Below are positions 42,957 through 51,713 of a stretch of 64,000 bases of DNA, one piece after another; positions within the stretch are counted from its first letter, which is position 1; each line of letters opens with the position of its first letter. Position numbers and translations under genes: made by a program. This stretch comes from Edaphobacter bradus (GTDB taxonomy: Bacteria > Acidobacteriota > Terriglobia > Terriglobales > Acidobacteriaceae), in the NCBI RefSeq assembly GCF_025685645.1, contig NZ_JAGSYF010000002.1, forward strand, positions 744,001-808,000, read 5' to 3'. A model generated the notes under the pieces. It ran no database searches. It was given only the letters and a program-made list of their open reading frames with translations, and was not told the origin of the DNA.

Positions 42957-44474
42957 ATGAGCGATGTTCAAGTCGGTCAGCCGGAGACCTCTGCTCCCTC
43001 TCGGGAGCGCACTGTCGCCTCCATAGCGAAATGTTGGCCCGAGTGCCTCACGCTCGCCGCCTATGCGGACCTCGTCGCCGTCGCCATCGCGCACCACGAG
43101 CCCTGGGCCGACGAAGCGCAGGCGTGGCAGGTCACACGCAGCGTGCCACTTACCACGCTCTTTCACACGTACCTGCGCTACGAGGGCCACCCTGGCCTCT
43201 GGCATCTGCTGCTCTCGGGCCTCATTCATCTCGGCGTCAGCTACACCGGAATGCACTGGGTCTGCGGAGCCATCGCACTCCTCGGAGTCTGGCTGCTCGT
43301 CTTCCGCGCCCCGTTCCCGCGCTACGTCCGGCTCGCCCTACCGTTTACTTACTTTCTTGCGTATCAGTACTCTGTCGTCGCCCGTGGCTACGTTCTCGTC
43401 CCCCTCCTGATGTTTGCCCTCGCGATCGTCTGGCGGCGAAGCCCCATCTTCCTGGCGCTGCTGCTCGGTCTGCTCGGTAACATCGCGCTCCATGTCGCTG
43501 TCCTCTCCGGAGGATTTGCCCTGGTCTACATCCTCGAACTGCGCCGCGAAGGAAGGCTCCAACCGCGCAAGCCTCTGCTGATTGCAGCCGCCGTTCTCCT
43601 CGCCCTCTACGCCTTCGCGATCTACACCGCGCTGCCTCCCCACGACGTCTTCTTATTTCGCGACGAGCAAAACGACACCCTCCCGAACAGGCTGTTGATC
43701 GAGGTAGCCCGCGGCATTCTGGGATTGTTCCTCGGAATCATCCAACCCGGCATCCTCTCCATTCCTTTCTGGATCCTCATCGTGCGCCGCTTTCGCCAGC
43801 AGGGACAGCTCTTCTATCTCCTCCCCTTCGCGGCCTTTGAGATCTTTGCGACGCACTATATGTCCTTCTGGCACGCCGGTCTGCTCGTCCCCACCTTCAT
43901 CGCACTCTTCTGGATAGCCCGTCAGAGCACCCGCGCCTGCTCACCACCGCCCCGATGGGAGGCGCTGGCCACACGAACCATCCTGCTCTACGCCATCGCC
44001 GTTCAGCTCGCATGGACGGCATACGCCGTAGCGTATGACTACGGACACCCATACTCTCCCGACCTCGCCGCCGCGCAGTATCTCGCCCCGAGGGTCAAGG
44101 CCGGAGACAGGATCGCCGTCACCTACATCCGCTCCAGAACCAAACAGCCCTTGTTCGACGTCGGCCTCGAACCCTACTTCCCGCAAAACATCTTTATGAA
44201 CCAGAAAGAGGCCTTCTGGCTCTACAGCACGCGGAACCAGACGGAAGCCGCCTTCCCCGCAGCCTTGAACGAACACCCTCCTCTCGTCGTCGCGGAGTTT
44301 GAGCAGTACGGCAGCCTGCCTTCCTACGAAGCGTCTCTCCCTCTGTCGGGCCCCAAGGTCGACCTGCTTCACAACAACGGCTACGTCCTCACCCACGCCT
44401 TCTGCGGCGCTCAACCCTATCGCTTCGTCATCCAGGGAGAGATGTGCCACCTCATCTTCGAGAGGAAGCCCTAG
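42957..44474 (+). CDS. Membrane glycosyltransferase-like protein, tandem paralogue 1
   Basis: 505 residues, about eleven membrane helices and a C-terminal soluble tail. The conserved luminal segment HHEPWADEAQAWQVTRSVPL carries the Asp-Glu pair expected in GT-C glycosyltransferases; RYEGHPGLWHLLLSG and SYTGMHWVCGAIALLG follow. The C-terminal part (GDRIAVTYIRSRTKQPLFDV and HAFCGAQPYRFVIQGEMCHL) is shared with the next gene. It likely uses a lipid-linked sugar donor to decorate a surface polymer; this is inference. It starts with GCGAGG at seven bases and ends four bases before its paralogue, so both are probably one operon. Confidence 0.8.
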   Translation: MSDVQVGQPETSAPSRERTVASIAKCWPECLTLAAYADLVAVAIAHHEPWADEAQAWQVTRSVPLTTLFHTYLRYEGHPGLWHLLLSGLIHLGVSYTGMHWVCGAIALLGVWLLVFRAPFPRYVRLALPFTYFLAYQYSVVARGYVLVPLLMFALAIVWRRSPIFLALLLGLLGNIALHVAVLSGGFALVYILELRREGRLQPRKPLLIAAAVLLALYAFAIYTALPPHDVFLFRDEQNDTLPNRLLIEVARGILGLFLGIIQPGILSIPFWILIVRRFRQQGQLFYLLPFAAFEIFATHYMSFWHAGLLVPTFIALFWIARQSTRACSPPPRWEALATRTILLYAIAVQLAWTAYAVAYDYGHPYSPDLAAAQYLAPRVKAGDRIAVTYIRSRTKQPLFDVGLEPYFPQNIFMNQKEAFWLYSTRNQTEAAFPAALNEHPPLVVAEFEQYGSLPSYEASLPLSGPKVDLLHNNGYVLTHAFCGAQPYRFVIQGEMCHLIFERKP

Positions 44475-44477
44475 CGG

Positions 44478-45971
44478 ATGCAACAGGAGACGGAACCGAA
44501 CCCAGTCCATCGCAGGAAGCTGCCGTCGCATTGGCCGGAGTGGTTGACGCTCGCGGCCTACGCCGCCCTCGTCGGCTCCACCATCCCGTACCACGAGCCC
44601 TGGGTCGACGAAGCGCAGGCCTGGCAGCTAGCCCGGAGCCTCCCGCTCACCACGCTCTTCAAAACCTACCTGCGCTACGAGGGCCACCCCGGCCTCTGGC
44701 ATCTGCTGCTCTCGGGCCTCGTTCATCTTGGCGTCAGCTACACCGGCATGCACTGGGTCGCGGGAGCCATCGCACTCGCCGGAGTCTCGCTGCTCATCTT
44801 CCGCGCGCCCTTCCCGCGTCTCTTCCGCCTCACCCTGCCCTTCACATTCTTCCTCGCGTACCAGTACGCGGTCGTCGCCCGAGGCTACGTTCTCGCCCCG
44901 CTGCTGATGTTTGCCCTCGCAATCGTCTGGCGCCGAAGCCCTCTCCTCGTGGCGCTGCTGCTTGGCCTGCTCGGCAACATCGCCGTTCACCTGATCGGCA
45001 TCTCCGGCGGACTCGCCCTGGCCTACGTGCTCGAACGCTGGCGCGCCGACAGGCTCCAGCCGCGCCGCCCCGTGTGGACCGCAGCCGCCCTGCTCCTCGC
45101 CTTCTTCGGCTTCGCCGTCTGGACCATCTGGCCTCCCCACGACCTCTACTTCGTCAGGCTCTGGGGAGGCGGCGGGCTCGCGAACTCCATCATCCCCTAC
45201 CTTGTCGCGGCGCTCTACTCTCTCGCCTTCGGCCTCACCCAGCCCGTGTTTCTGGCGTTCTTCTTCTGGGGAGGAGTCCTCTGGTGGCTCGAACGCCATC
45301 ATCGACTCGTGTATCTCCTTCCCGTCGCGGCCCTCGCCTGCCTCTCGGGATACGCCTTCTCCTTCTGGCACGCCGGCCTCATCGTCCCCACGCTCATCGC
45401 CATCTTCTGGATCATCGCCGAGGACCCTGCCCTCCTCTCCACGCCTCCGCTCTCGCGCAAACGAAGGATCGTGCTGACCGCCGGACTGCTCTGCTTCATC
45501 GCCATCCAGATCGGTTGGACCGCCTATGCCGTCGCCTGGGACTTCACCCGGCCCTACTCGCCCGACCTCGCCACCGCAAAGTTCCTCACCCCATACGTCG
45601 AGGCAGGCGAGCCGATCGGCCTCACCTACGCGGGAGACGAGGACCGTGTAGCCTTCGTCTCCGTCGGCCTCGCGCCCTACTTCTCGAAGAGCATCTTCTT
45701 CAACCACCCAAGGCCCTACTGGTGGTGGAGCACGCACGAGCGGCAGCCCAACGCCTTCGAAGACCTCCTGCGCCAGCACCCGCCCATGATCGTCGTCGAA
45801 TCCCTCGGAGCCCACGCCTCCGATCCGCCACAAATCTCCTCAGACCCCAAAATCCAGCGCCTGCAAGGCTCCGGCTACACGCTCACCCACATCTTCTGCG
45901 GAGCCATGCCGCAGCGCTTCGGCTCACGCGAAGAGATCTGCCACGTGATCTACGAATCGAAGGTGAAATGA
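44478..45971 (+). CDS. Membrane glycosyltransferase-like protein, tandem paralogue 2
   Basis: 497 residues, closely similar throughout to the preceding gene: YHEPWVDEAQAWQLARSLPL, TYLRYEGHPGLWHLLLSGLV, FFLAYQYAVVARGYVLAPLL and LLLGLLGNIAVHLIGISGGL. Same topology, with the acidic pair after the first helix and a periplasmic tail ending HIFCGAMPQRFGSREEICHV. The 3' end (from 45906) plus the start of the following acyltransferase copy is duplicated at 46428. Only a three-base gap separates it from paralogue 1. The strong conservation of both copies suggests that both are used, perhaps on different acceptors. Confidence 0.82.
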   Translation: MQQETEPNPVHRRKLPSHWPEWLTLAAYAALVGSTIPYHEPWVDEAQAWQLARSLPLTTLFKTYLRYEGHPGLWHLLLSGLVHLGVSYTGMHWVAGAIALAGVSLLIFRAPFPRLFRLTLPFTFFLAYQYAVVARGYVLAPLLMFALAIVWRRSPLLVALLLGLLGNIAVHLIGISGGLALAYVLERWRADRLQPRRPVWTAAALLLAFFGFAVWTIWPPHDLYFVRLWGGGGLANSIIPYLVAALYSLAFGLTQPVFLAFFFWGGVLWWLERHHRLVYLLPVAALACLSGYAFSFWHAGLIVPTLIAIFWIIAEDPALLSTPPLSRKRRIVLTAGLLCFIAIQIGWTAYAVAWDFTRPYSPDLATAKFLTPYVEAGEPIGLTYAGDEDRVAFVSVGLAPYFSKSIFFNHPRPYWWWSTHERQPNAFEDLLRQHPPMIVVESLGAHASDPPQISSDPKIQRLQGSGYTLTHIFCGAMPQRFGSREEICHVIYESKVK

Positions 45972-46048
45972 CCGAAGAATAAAAAGCCAACTATGACGCT
46001 AACGAAGCGGATACCAACACTCGACGGCTGGCGCGGCATCGCAATCCT
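45906..46048 (+). repeat. 143-bp direct repeat, copy 1 (glycosyltransferase 3' end plus acyltransferase 5' end)
   Basis: Aligns without gaps to 46428-46570 at an offset of 522 bases with a small number of substitutions. It contains the end of the glycosyltransferase-like gene, the short spacer and the first codons of an acyltransferase, showing that the unit was copied in tandem. Confidence 0.9.
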
Positions 46049-46193
46049 GATCGTGGTGGTTGACCATCTGACCATTACGCATCACGGCAGCCTCGCTGAG
46101 AAAATTCATTGGATAGGCCCGCACGGCGTCACATTGTTCTTCGTGCTAAGCGGCTTCTGTCAACCAACAACCTTCAAGGAAGCAGAGAGGTAA
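45993..46193 (+). pseudogene. Truncated acyltransferase-3 family gene
   Basis: 66 codons beginning MTLTKRIPTLDGWRGIAILI and including HGVTLFFVLSGF, the N-terminal hallmark of acyltransferase-3 (OafA/NodX-like) enzymes. After FVLSGF the family sequence is replaced by CQPTTFKEAER and a stop. Full members here have about 340 residues, so only the first fifth remains. The rest was lost in the rearrangement that also produced the 143-bp repeats. Its very end supplies the AGAGG used by the small zinc-ribbon gene. Confidence 0.85.
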
Positions 46194-46198
46194 TCCTT

Positions 46199-46366
46199 AT
46201 GGCTGCGTGTTCTGCATGTGGAGCTGTACTGGATGAGGCAGCAGCAAGCTGCCCCAGATGTGAGCTTGAAGAGCCTCGCTATCCCAGGTGGCTCCGATTC
46301 TCTCTTATGCTGATTCTCTTCGTAGCATGGATTGTTTGGTTGCTGTGGCTCGGGGGCATCGCCTAA
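46199..46366 (+). CDS. Small zinc-ribbon protein with a C-terminal membrane helix
   Basis: 55 residues. MAACSACGAVLDEAAASCPR has two CxxC pairs (CSAC and CPRC) as in a zinc ribbon, followed by a hydrophobic helix LRFSLMLILFVAWIVWLLWL. AGAGG lies eight bases before the ATG at 46199, a good ribosome-binding site placed in the acyltransferase remnant. The hydrophobic tail suggests membrane anchoring with the ribbon in the cytoplasm. No function was recognised; it may have arrived with the insertion that separates the two 143-bp repeats. Confidence 0.65.
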   Translation: MAACSACGAVLDEAAASCPRCELEEPRYPRWLRFSLMLILFVAWIVWLLWLGGIA

Positions 46367-46427
46367 CCAGGCGAGATAGGTCCGGGGCCCCCACCCGCCA
46401 ATCTCGAACCTGTCTCCCAGCAAACCG

Positions 46428-46570
46428 ATGCCGCAGCGCTTCGGCTCACGCGAAGAGATCTGCCACCTGATCTACGAGTCAAAGGCGAAATGACCGAGGA
46501 ATGAAAAGCCAACTATGGCGCTAACAAAGCGGATACCAACACTCGACGGCTGGCGCGGCGTCGCAATCCT
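46428..46570 (+). repeat. 143-bp direct repeat, copy 2
   Basis: Partner of 45906-46048. It carries a non-coding relic of the glycosyltransferase 3' end and then the genuine start of the intact acyltransferase at 46515. Confidence 0.9.
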
Positions 46571-47561
46571 CATGGTCATAGTCACACACCTGCAAAGCGG
46601 TTTGCTGGGCCATGTGTGGCGCTACAAGTGGATGGATCTCGGCCAGCACGGCGTCAGCATGTTCTTCGTGCTAAGTGGATTCCTGATCACGTCCAGGCTT
46701 CTCGCTGAAGAGAAGATCGGTCTTCGACGCTTTTATCTTCGGCGCGTCTTCCGCCTGATGCCCTGTGCGTGGGCCTATCTTGCCTTCGTCGCGCTCTTCG
46801 GACTTGCCTTCAAACTCCATATCATCGGCGAGGACGTCTGGGCGTGCCTGTTCTTCTTCCGCAACTATCTCCCCGAGCAGAGTGCGAACGCGATGACCTC
46901 ACATTTCTGGTCGTTGTCGATCGAAGAACAGTTCTATCTTGTATGGCCTTTCCTGCTCTTCCTCGCAGGCAAACGAAAAGCCTTCTGGATAGGACTCAGT
47001 GTCGCCCTTGCCTGCGCGGCCTATCGCTTCCACCACTGGGATCATCTCTCAGGTGGCATCTACAACCTGCACACTGAAGTCAGGATCGATGCGCTCATGG
47101 CGGGCTGCCTGTTCGCGATCCTCAATAGCCACGAGCCTTTCAGGAGACAACTCCAACAAAACGTCGGCATCCCGTTGGCATCTTCCCTTCTCGCGACCTG
47201 CCTCTGCATCTATAACTATCAAACTTTTGTTCCTCTCACGGAATCCGCGTTCATAGGTCTTGCGATCACATGCACGTCACTCGCTCCCTCCTCGCTAGCC
47301 GGAAGAGTGCTCGAATACAAGCACCTCAAATTCCTGGGAGTGCTTTCGTACAGCCTGTACGTCTGGCAGGAATTCTTCCTCGTGCCCCACTGGGGGCCCA
47401 TTGGCATCGCTATACTGCCACTGATCGCAATCGCAAGCTTTTCCCTAATCGAGCGACCTGGAATCGCGCTCGGCAGATGGCTCGAAGCTCGTCTCCGCAG
47501 CGCTCACGAAACGACTGAGACCAATCTGAAATCTGACCCCCAGGAAGTCGAACCCGCCTGA
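46515..47561 (+). CDS. Acyltransferase-3 family membrane protein (OafA-like), copy 1
   Basis: 348 residues, ten or so membrane spans. Landmarks of the family: RIPTLDGWRGVAILMVIVTH with the conserved His near the N terminus, GVSMFFVLSGFLITSRLL, YLRRVFRLMPCAWAYL, SHFWSLSIEEQFYLVWPFLL and FLGVLSYSLYVWQEFFLV. These enzymes O-acylate sugars of lipopolysaccharide, exopolysaccharide or peptidoglycan at the membrane. Following the membrane glycosyltransferases, it is likely to act on the same surface glycan. Its paralogue 47706 has the same length and order of motifs. Confidence 0.88.
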   Translation: MALTKRIPTLDGWRGVAILMVIVTHLQSGLLGHVWRYKWMDLGQHGVSMFFVLSGFLITSRLLAEEKIGLRRFYLRRVFRLMPCAWAYLAFVALFGLAFKLHIIGEDVWACLFFFRNYLPEQSANAMTSHFWSLSIEEQFYLVWPFLLFLAGKRKAFWIGLSVALACAAYRFHHWDHLSGGIYNLHTEVRIDALMAGCLFAILNSHEPFRRQLQQNVGIPLASSLLATCLCIYNYQTFVPLTESAFIGLAITCTSLAPSSLAGRVLEYKHLKFLGVLSYSLYVWQEFFLVPHWGPIGIAILPLIAIASFSLIERPGIALGRWLEARLRSAHETTETNLKSDPQEVEPA

Positions 47562-47605
47562 CCCGCTACTCCACGGCCGCAATCATCGCCGCCAGCGCGG
47601 CCGCG
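47532..47605. repeat. Duplicated downstream flank: relic of the M20 peptidase 3' end, copy 1
   Basis: About 73 bases, TCTGACCCC through GCGGCCGCG, resemble 48772-48845, with one base inserted and several substitutions. In the second copy this sequence is the 3' end of the leftward M20 peptidase gene (Ala-Ala-Met-Ile-Ala-Ala-Val-Asp stop). Here only the relic remains, so the acyltransferase and its flank were duplicated together. Confidence 0.8.
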
Positions 47606-47705
47606 AAAAACATGGTTTTCTCTTTTTAATTTGGACGGAGCGTGCTAATTTGGTGGCCTCCCCGGAAAGCCAGGAAGGCTCTATGTTGAGCTGCACGCTT
47701 CTTGC

Positions 47706-48722
47706 ATGAAGCGCATCCCCACCCTCGACGGGTGGCGCGGCATCGCGATCCTGATGGTGCTGATCACTCATCTACAAATGAGCTTACTGCGCCATGCCTG
47801 GCATTTTGCGTGGATGGATCTGGGACAGCACGGTGTCACGATCTTCTTTGTACTAAGTGGGTATTTAATCACCACGCGGCTCCAGGCAGAGAAAGAGGTT
47901 GATCATCTCAGATCCTTCTACCTGCGTCGATTCTTCAGACTGATGCCGTGCGCATGGCTGTATCTATTGGCGGTAGCTTTTTTTGGCTTATTGATCCATC
48001 AGCGAATGGTTACGCGGGATTTTTGGGGTTGCCTCTTTTTCTATAGGAACTACGGGGCTTTCGAAGGTGTACCCGTTCTCACGTGCCATTTCTGGTCGCT
48101 TTCAATCGAAGAACAGTTCTATTTGCTCTGGCCGCTATTCTTGATCGTGCTCGGTGCGCGAAAATCCTTGGTCTTTGCCATTGCTGCGTCACTGGGCTGC
48201 GCAGCCTGGCGCCTGTGGCACTGGAGCTCCTACGATTCAGGTTACAACTTCCTCCGCACAGAAGCGCGAGTCGATGCGCTGCTCGTCGGCTGCTCGCTCG
48301 CGCTTCTCATCCAGTCAGCTGAAGTCCGCGCCTTCTTTCAAAGATTCGCGAGGCCGGTCGTCGCTCTGGGATTAGCTTCTCTGTGTCTCCACATTTACAA
48401 GTTCCAGACTCTTCTGCCGCTTTCTGAGTCGGTCACGATTGCTGCCCTCATTGGGACAACTTCCGTCTCCGCCGAGAATTCCCTGATGTCAAGATTTCTG
48501 GAATATAAACATCTCCGGTTTTTGGGCCTCTGCTCCTACAGCGTTTATGTTTGGCAACAGGTCTTTCTCATGCCACGCTGGGGCGTCCTCGCTCCGATCG
48601 TCGCGTCGTTCTTGCCGCTGATTGCAGTGCTGAGTTACGCACTCATAGAAAGGCCCTGTGTCGAACTCGGACGAAAGCTCGAAAAGCGCCTTCGTAATTA
48701 TCAGCCGTACGTGAACGCCTAA
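47706..48722 (+). CDS. Acyltransferase-3 family membrane protein (OafA-like), copy 2
   Basis: 338 residues: MKRIPTLDGWRGIAILMVLI (then THLQ), MDLGQHGVTIFFVLSGYLIT, YLRRFFRLMPCAWLYLLAVA, CHFWSLSIEEQFYLLWPLFL and RFLGLCSYSVYVWQQVFLMP. Same architecture and probable role as the copy at 46515. It lacks the first residues MALT of that copy, and no clear ribosome-binding site is seen before its ATG, so translation may be weak or start elsewhere. Overall base composition is slightly more AT-rich than copy 1. Convergent with the M20 peptidase. Confidence 0.87.
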   Translation: MKRIPTLDGWRGIAILMVLITHLQMSLLRHAWHFAWMDLGQHGVTIFFVLSGYLITTRLQAEKEVDHLRSFYLRRFFRLMPCAWLYLLAVAFFGLLIHQRMVTRDFWGCLFFYRNYGAFEGVPVLTCHFWSLSIEEQFYLLWPLFLIVLGARKSLVFAIAASLGCAAWRLWHWSSYDSGYNFLRTEARVDALLVGCSLALLIQSAEVRAFFQRFARPVVALGLASLCLHIYKFQTLLPLSESVTIAALIGTTSVSAENSLMSRFLEYKHLRFLGLCSYSVYVWQQVFLMPRWGVLAPIVASFLPLIAVLSYALIERPCVELGRKLEKRLRNYQPYVNA

Positions 48723-48771
48723 AGGGGACAAACTCCATGATGGCGGGGATCGCATCCGAACCGATCTCGAG

Positions 48772-48845
48772 TCTGACCCCAGCAAGCCGAACCCACCTGA
48801 CCCGCTAATCCACCGCCGCGATCATCGCCGCCAGCAGAGCCGTCC
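48772..48845. repeat. Duplicated downstream flank, copy 2 (overlaps the intact M20 gene)
   Basis: Partner of 47532-47605. It includes the stop codon and the last codons of the functional peptidase gene on the minus strand. Confidence 0.8.
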
Positions 48846-49941
48846 GCGGCGCCAGGTGCTCGACCACCACATTCTCATGCACCGCATGAGCCCCTTCGCC
48901 CACCGCGCCCATGCCGTCGAGCGTCGGAACTCCCAGCGCAGCCGTGAAGTTGCCATCCGAGCCGCCGCCGGTCGACGCCTCGTCCAGCGCAAAGCCCAGC
49001 TCGCCCGCGAGTCCCCGCGCCTGGCCGAACAGCGCAACCGTCCCGGCCTTGCGCTCCATCGGCGGACGGTTGACCCCGCCCGTGACCTCAAGCCTGCACG
49101 CCCGGTCCGTCGCCTTCAGCCTCCGGAAGAGCCTGTCGACGCGCGCCGCATCGCCCGCCTTCGCGATCCGCACATCGACCTCCGTAAACGCCTCCGCCGC
49201 GATCACATTCGACCGCGTGCCTCCGCCGATCACTCCGCAGTTCACCGTGATCTGCCGCTTCAGGTCCGTGAACCCGGCGATCGTCTCGATCACCCGCGCC
49301 AGCTCCAGCACCGCCGAGTGGCCCTTCTCGAAGTCGACGCCCGCGTGCGCGCTGACGCCCTTCACCCGGACCACATACTGCCCCACGCCCTTGCGCGCCG
49401 TCTTGTAGGCCAGCCCCTGCGCCGGTTCCAGCACAAACACAGCCGCCGAACTCTTCGCCAGCCGCTCCGTAATCGGCCGCGAAACAGGGCTGCCGACCTC
49501 CTCCTCGCTGTTCAGCAGCAGCGTCACCGGACGGTCCAGCCCAAGCTCCTTCAACACCTTCACCGCCGTCAGCGCCATCACCACCCCGGCCTTCATGTCC
49601 AGCACGCCGGGCCCGAACCACCGGCCGTCCTTCTCCTGCCACGGCATCGTCTTCAGCGTGCCCATCGACCACACCGTGTCCAGATGCCCCAGCAACAGCA
49701 GAGGCTTGCGCCGCGACCGCGCCGGTCCGAACCGCAGCTCCAGCACGTCGCCAAACTGCTTCTGGCTATGCCTCCGCGCCGTGCCGCCCAGCTCGCCAGC
49801 CCACCCCTCTACCATCTCCACGGCTGCGTTAACTGCCGCCCTGTCTTCACTTGGCGACTCCTGAAGAACCAGCTCCCGAAGACGCTCATGAAACCACCTA
49901 TTGCTCAATTCGACACTGGCTGCAATCTCGCTTGTGCTCAT
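48805..49941 (-). CDS. M20-family metallopeptidase (carboxypeptidase G2-like)
   Basis: 378 residues. Zinc ligands and catalytic residues of M20 enzymes are visible: LLLGHLDTVW (His, catalytic Asp), GVLDMKAGVV (bridging Asp), LLNSEEEVGSP (catalytic Glu and zinc Glu), FVLEPAQG (zinc Glu), and GEGAHAVHENVVVEH (last His). The dimerisation domain lies between, with VKGVSAHAGVDFEKGHSAV. It removes C-terminal amino acids, as glutamate carboxypeptidases do, or hydrolyses similar amides; no signal peptide is seen. Convergent with the acyltransferase copy 2. Its 3' end was duplicated to 47.5 kb. Confidence 0.92.
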   Translation of the reverse strand: MSTSEIAASVELSNRWFHERLRELVLQESPSEDRAAVNAAVEMVEGWAGELGGTARRHSQKQFGDVLELRFGPARSRRKPLLLLGHLDTVWSMGTLKTMPWQEKDGRWFGPGVLDMKAGVVMALTAVKVLKELGLDRPVTLLLNSEEEVGSPVSRPITERLAKSSAAVFVLEPAQGLAYKTARKGVGQYVVRVKGVSAHAGVDFEKGHSAVLELARVIETIAGFTDLKRQITVNCGVIGGGTRSNVIAAEAFTEVDVRIAKAGDAARVDRLFRRLKATDRACRLEVTGGVNRPPMERKAGTVALFGQARGLAGELGFALDEASTGGGSDGNFTAALGVPTLDGMGAVGEGAHAVHENVVVEHLAPRTALLAAMIAAVD

Positions 49942-50070
49942 CTATACCCTTGAAATCAGATGTCTTAGCCCGGAATTTCCGGGGAGACTCCGCCACAAAA
50001 GTGTGGCTTTTTTACCACATGGACAGGTGGCAATCCCCTTGTAGGCTTTTGGAAAGAATTGTAGTGGAGA

Positions 50071-50994
50071 ATGTGTTCCGTGGTATCGGAAGCTCACTTT
50101 GAGCGAACAATCCGGTCTGCGGTGGAGTTCAGCGGCGTCGGTTTGCACAGCGGCGCACCGGTCTCCATGCGCCTTGTCCCTGCGCCCGCGGGCTCGGGGA
50201 TCGTCTTCCGCAGGATCGATCTCGACAACTTCGAGATTCCCGCAACCGGCCGCAACGTCGCCAAGGTCAGCTACGCCACCAGCCTCATGCGCGGCAGCGT
50301 GCTCATCTCCACCACCGAGCATCTGCTCTCCGCGCTGATCGGCACCGGCATCGACAACGTCATCGTCGAGATCAACAACCTCGAGGTCCCCATCCTCGAC
50401 GGCAGCGCGCTGCCCTACGTCCGCGCCTTCGAATCCATCGGCGTTAAGCAGCAGCGTCGCAAGCGCGAGTACATGCGCATCCTCAAAGAAGTCGAGGTCC
50501 GCGACGGTGGAAAGTTCATCGGCGTCTATCCCGGCCGCGGATACCAGATCGACTACACCATCGAGTTTCCCGCGCCTATCGGCCACGAGCGCTTCACCGG
50601 CGACCTCGCAACCGGCGACTACGAGAAACTCATCGCCCCCGCGCGCACCTTCGGCTTCAAGGAAGACGAGGCGATGCTGCGCGATATGGGGCTCATCCGC
50701 GGCGTCTCCAACGAGAGCGCCATCATCCTCACGCGCAAGGGAGTCGAAAACGGCCCCCTCCGCTTCCGCGACGAATTCGTCCGCCACAAGGTGCTGGACC
50801 TGATCGGCGACCTCGCCCTGGCGGGCCGCAGAATCGAAGGCCACGTCGTCGCCGAGCGCGCCGGCCACGCCATGCACACCGCCCTGGTGCAGCGCCTCCT
50901 CAGCGACCGCTCCGCCTGGGAGTTCGCCCACGGCTACGACGAAGTCCCCGTGCCCCAGAGAACCTCCGCAGTCCTCCACCCAGCCACAGCCTAG
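50071..50994 (+). CDS. lpxC: UDP-3-O-acyl-N-acetylglucosamine deacetylase
   Basis: 307 residues, standard length. FERTIRSAVEFSGVGLHSGA at the start, then VLISTTEHLLSALIGTGIDN (zinc His), VPILDGSALPYVRAFE, RTFGFKEDEAMLRDMGLIRG, FRDEFVRHKVLDLIGDLALA (zinc His and Asp) and VVAERAGHAMHTALVQRLL (catalytic His). It carries out the committed step of lipid A synthesis, so the organism makes a lipopolysaccharide-type outer membrane. A GTG at 50080 with GGAG nine bases upstream is an alternative start; the ATG at 50071 is nearer the GGAG than usual. Confidence 0.95.
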   Translation: MCSVVSEAHFERTIRSAVEFSGVGLHSGAPVSMRLVPAPAGSGIVFRRIDLDNFEIPATGRNVAKVSYATSLMRGSVLISTTEHLLSALIGTGIDNVIVEINNLEVPILDGSALPYVRAFESIGVKQQRRKREYMRILKEVEVRDGGKFIGVYPGRGYQIDYTIEFPAPIGHERFTGDLATGDYEKLIAPARTFGFKEDEAMLRDMGLIRGVSNESAIILTRKGVENGPLRFRDEFVRHKVLDLIGDLALAGRRIEGHVVAERAGHAMHTALVQRLLSDRSAWEFAHGYDEVPVPQRTSAVLHPATA

Positions 50995-51000
50995 TCCCCA

Positions 51001-51128
51001 CAAAAGCCTCCGCGACCTTCGCGCCAACTTCGCGACCTTTGCGTTTGCCGTTGCCTTTCTTGTCATCCACGAAGAGCCTGCCCTGAGCGAAGTCGAACGG
51101 GGGATCTGCTTCTATCTCCGCCTCGCCA
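51001..51128. repeat. Dispersed-repeat remnant between lpxC and folK
   Basis: Contains tracts such as TTCGCGACCTTTGCGTTTGC and CCTGAGCGAAGTCGAACGGG. Short sequences of this type recur between genes here (a related ACCTTTGCGTTCGCC tract is at 57.98 kb) and in related genomes. No gene was seen in it. Confidence 0.45.
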
Positions 51129-51160
51129 TTTAGACTCAGCCACAGGGCCACATCACTTTA

Positions 51161-51637
51161 ATGAATCAAAAGACAGCAGCAATCGCACTAGGCTCAAACC
51201 TCACCTCTCCCTTCGGCAACCCCGCCGCAAACCTGCGCGAAGCAACCCGGAGACTCGCATCGCTGGGCGAGGTGAAGGCCGTGTCCTCGTTCTACGAAAC
51301 CGATCCCGTCGGCTATCTCGACCAGCCCTGCTTCATCAACGCAGCCGCGCTTCTCGAGACCACGCTCGAGCCAGTACAACTCATCCGCGAACTGCTCGCT
51401 GTGGAGCGCGCCATGGGACGCGACCGCACCGGCGCAGTCGCCAAGGGCCCCAGAGTCATCGACCTCGACCTCCTGCTCTACGGCGTCCGAGTCATCTCCA
51501 CCCCCGAGTTGACCCTGCCCCATCCCGCGATGCACGAGCGCCGCTTCGTCCTCGAGCCTCTCGCCGAGATCGCACCCACGATGATGCACCCGGTACTTCG
51601 GTTTACAGTGCAGGAGTTGCTACAACGACTGAAATAA
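51161..51637 (+). CDS. folK: 2-amino-4-hydroxy-6-hydroxymethyldihydropteridine pyrophosphokinase
   Basis: 158 residues. AAIALGSNLTSPFGNPAANL, SSFYETDPVGYLDQPCFINA, LLAVERAMGRDRTGAVAKGP, then RVIDLDLLLYG and LPHPAMHERRFVLEPLAEIA are the standard HPPK motifs, including the ATP/magnesium Asp pair (DLDLL). It transfers pyrophosphate from ATP to the pterin alcohol in folate synthesis. folP/folB are not next to it. Confidence 0.93.
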   Translation: MNQKTAAIALGSNLTSPFGNPAANLREATRRLASLGEVKAVSSFYETDPVGYLDQPCFINAAALLETTLEPVQLIRELLAVERAMGRDRTGAVAKGPRVIDLDLLLYGVRVISTPELTLPHPAMHERRFVLEPLAEIAPTMMHPVLRFTVQELLQRLK

Positions 51638-51713
51638 CGGCCTGCTGACTTCAGCGCGATGTATCCGCACAGTCATCCCGCCGAAGCCCCCCGATTGGCT
51701 TAGATGAGCATAG

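Noticed and set aside
44444..45982. 512-codon plus-strand ORF overlapping the second glycosyltransferase paralogue
   Set aside because: Alternative frame of a gene with clear paralogy and membrane helices; Arg/Pro-rich translation.
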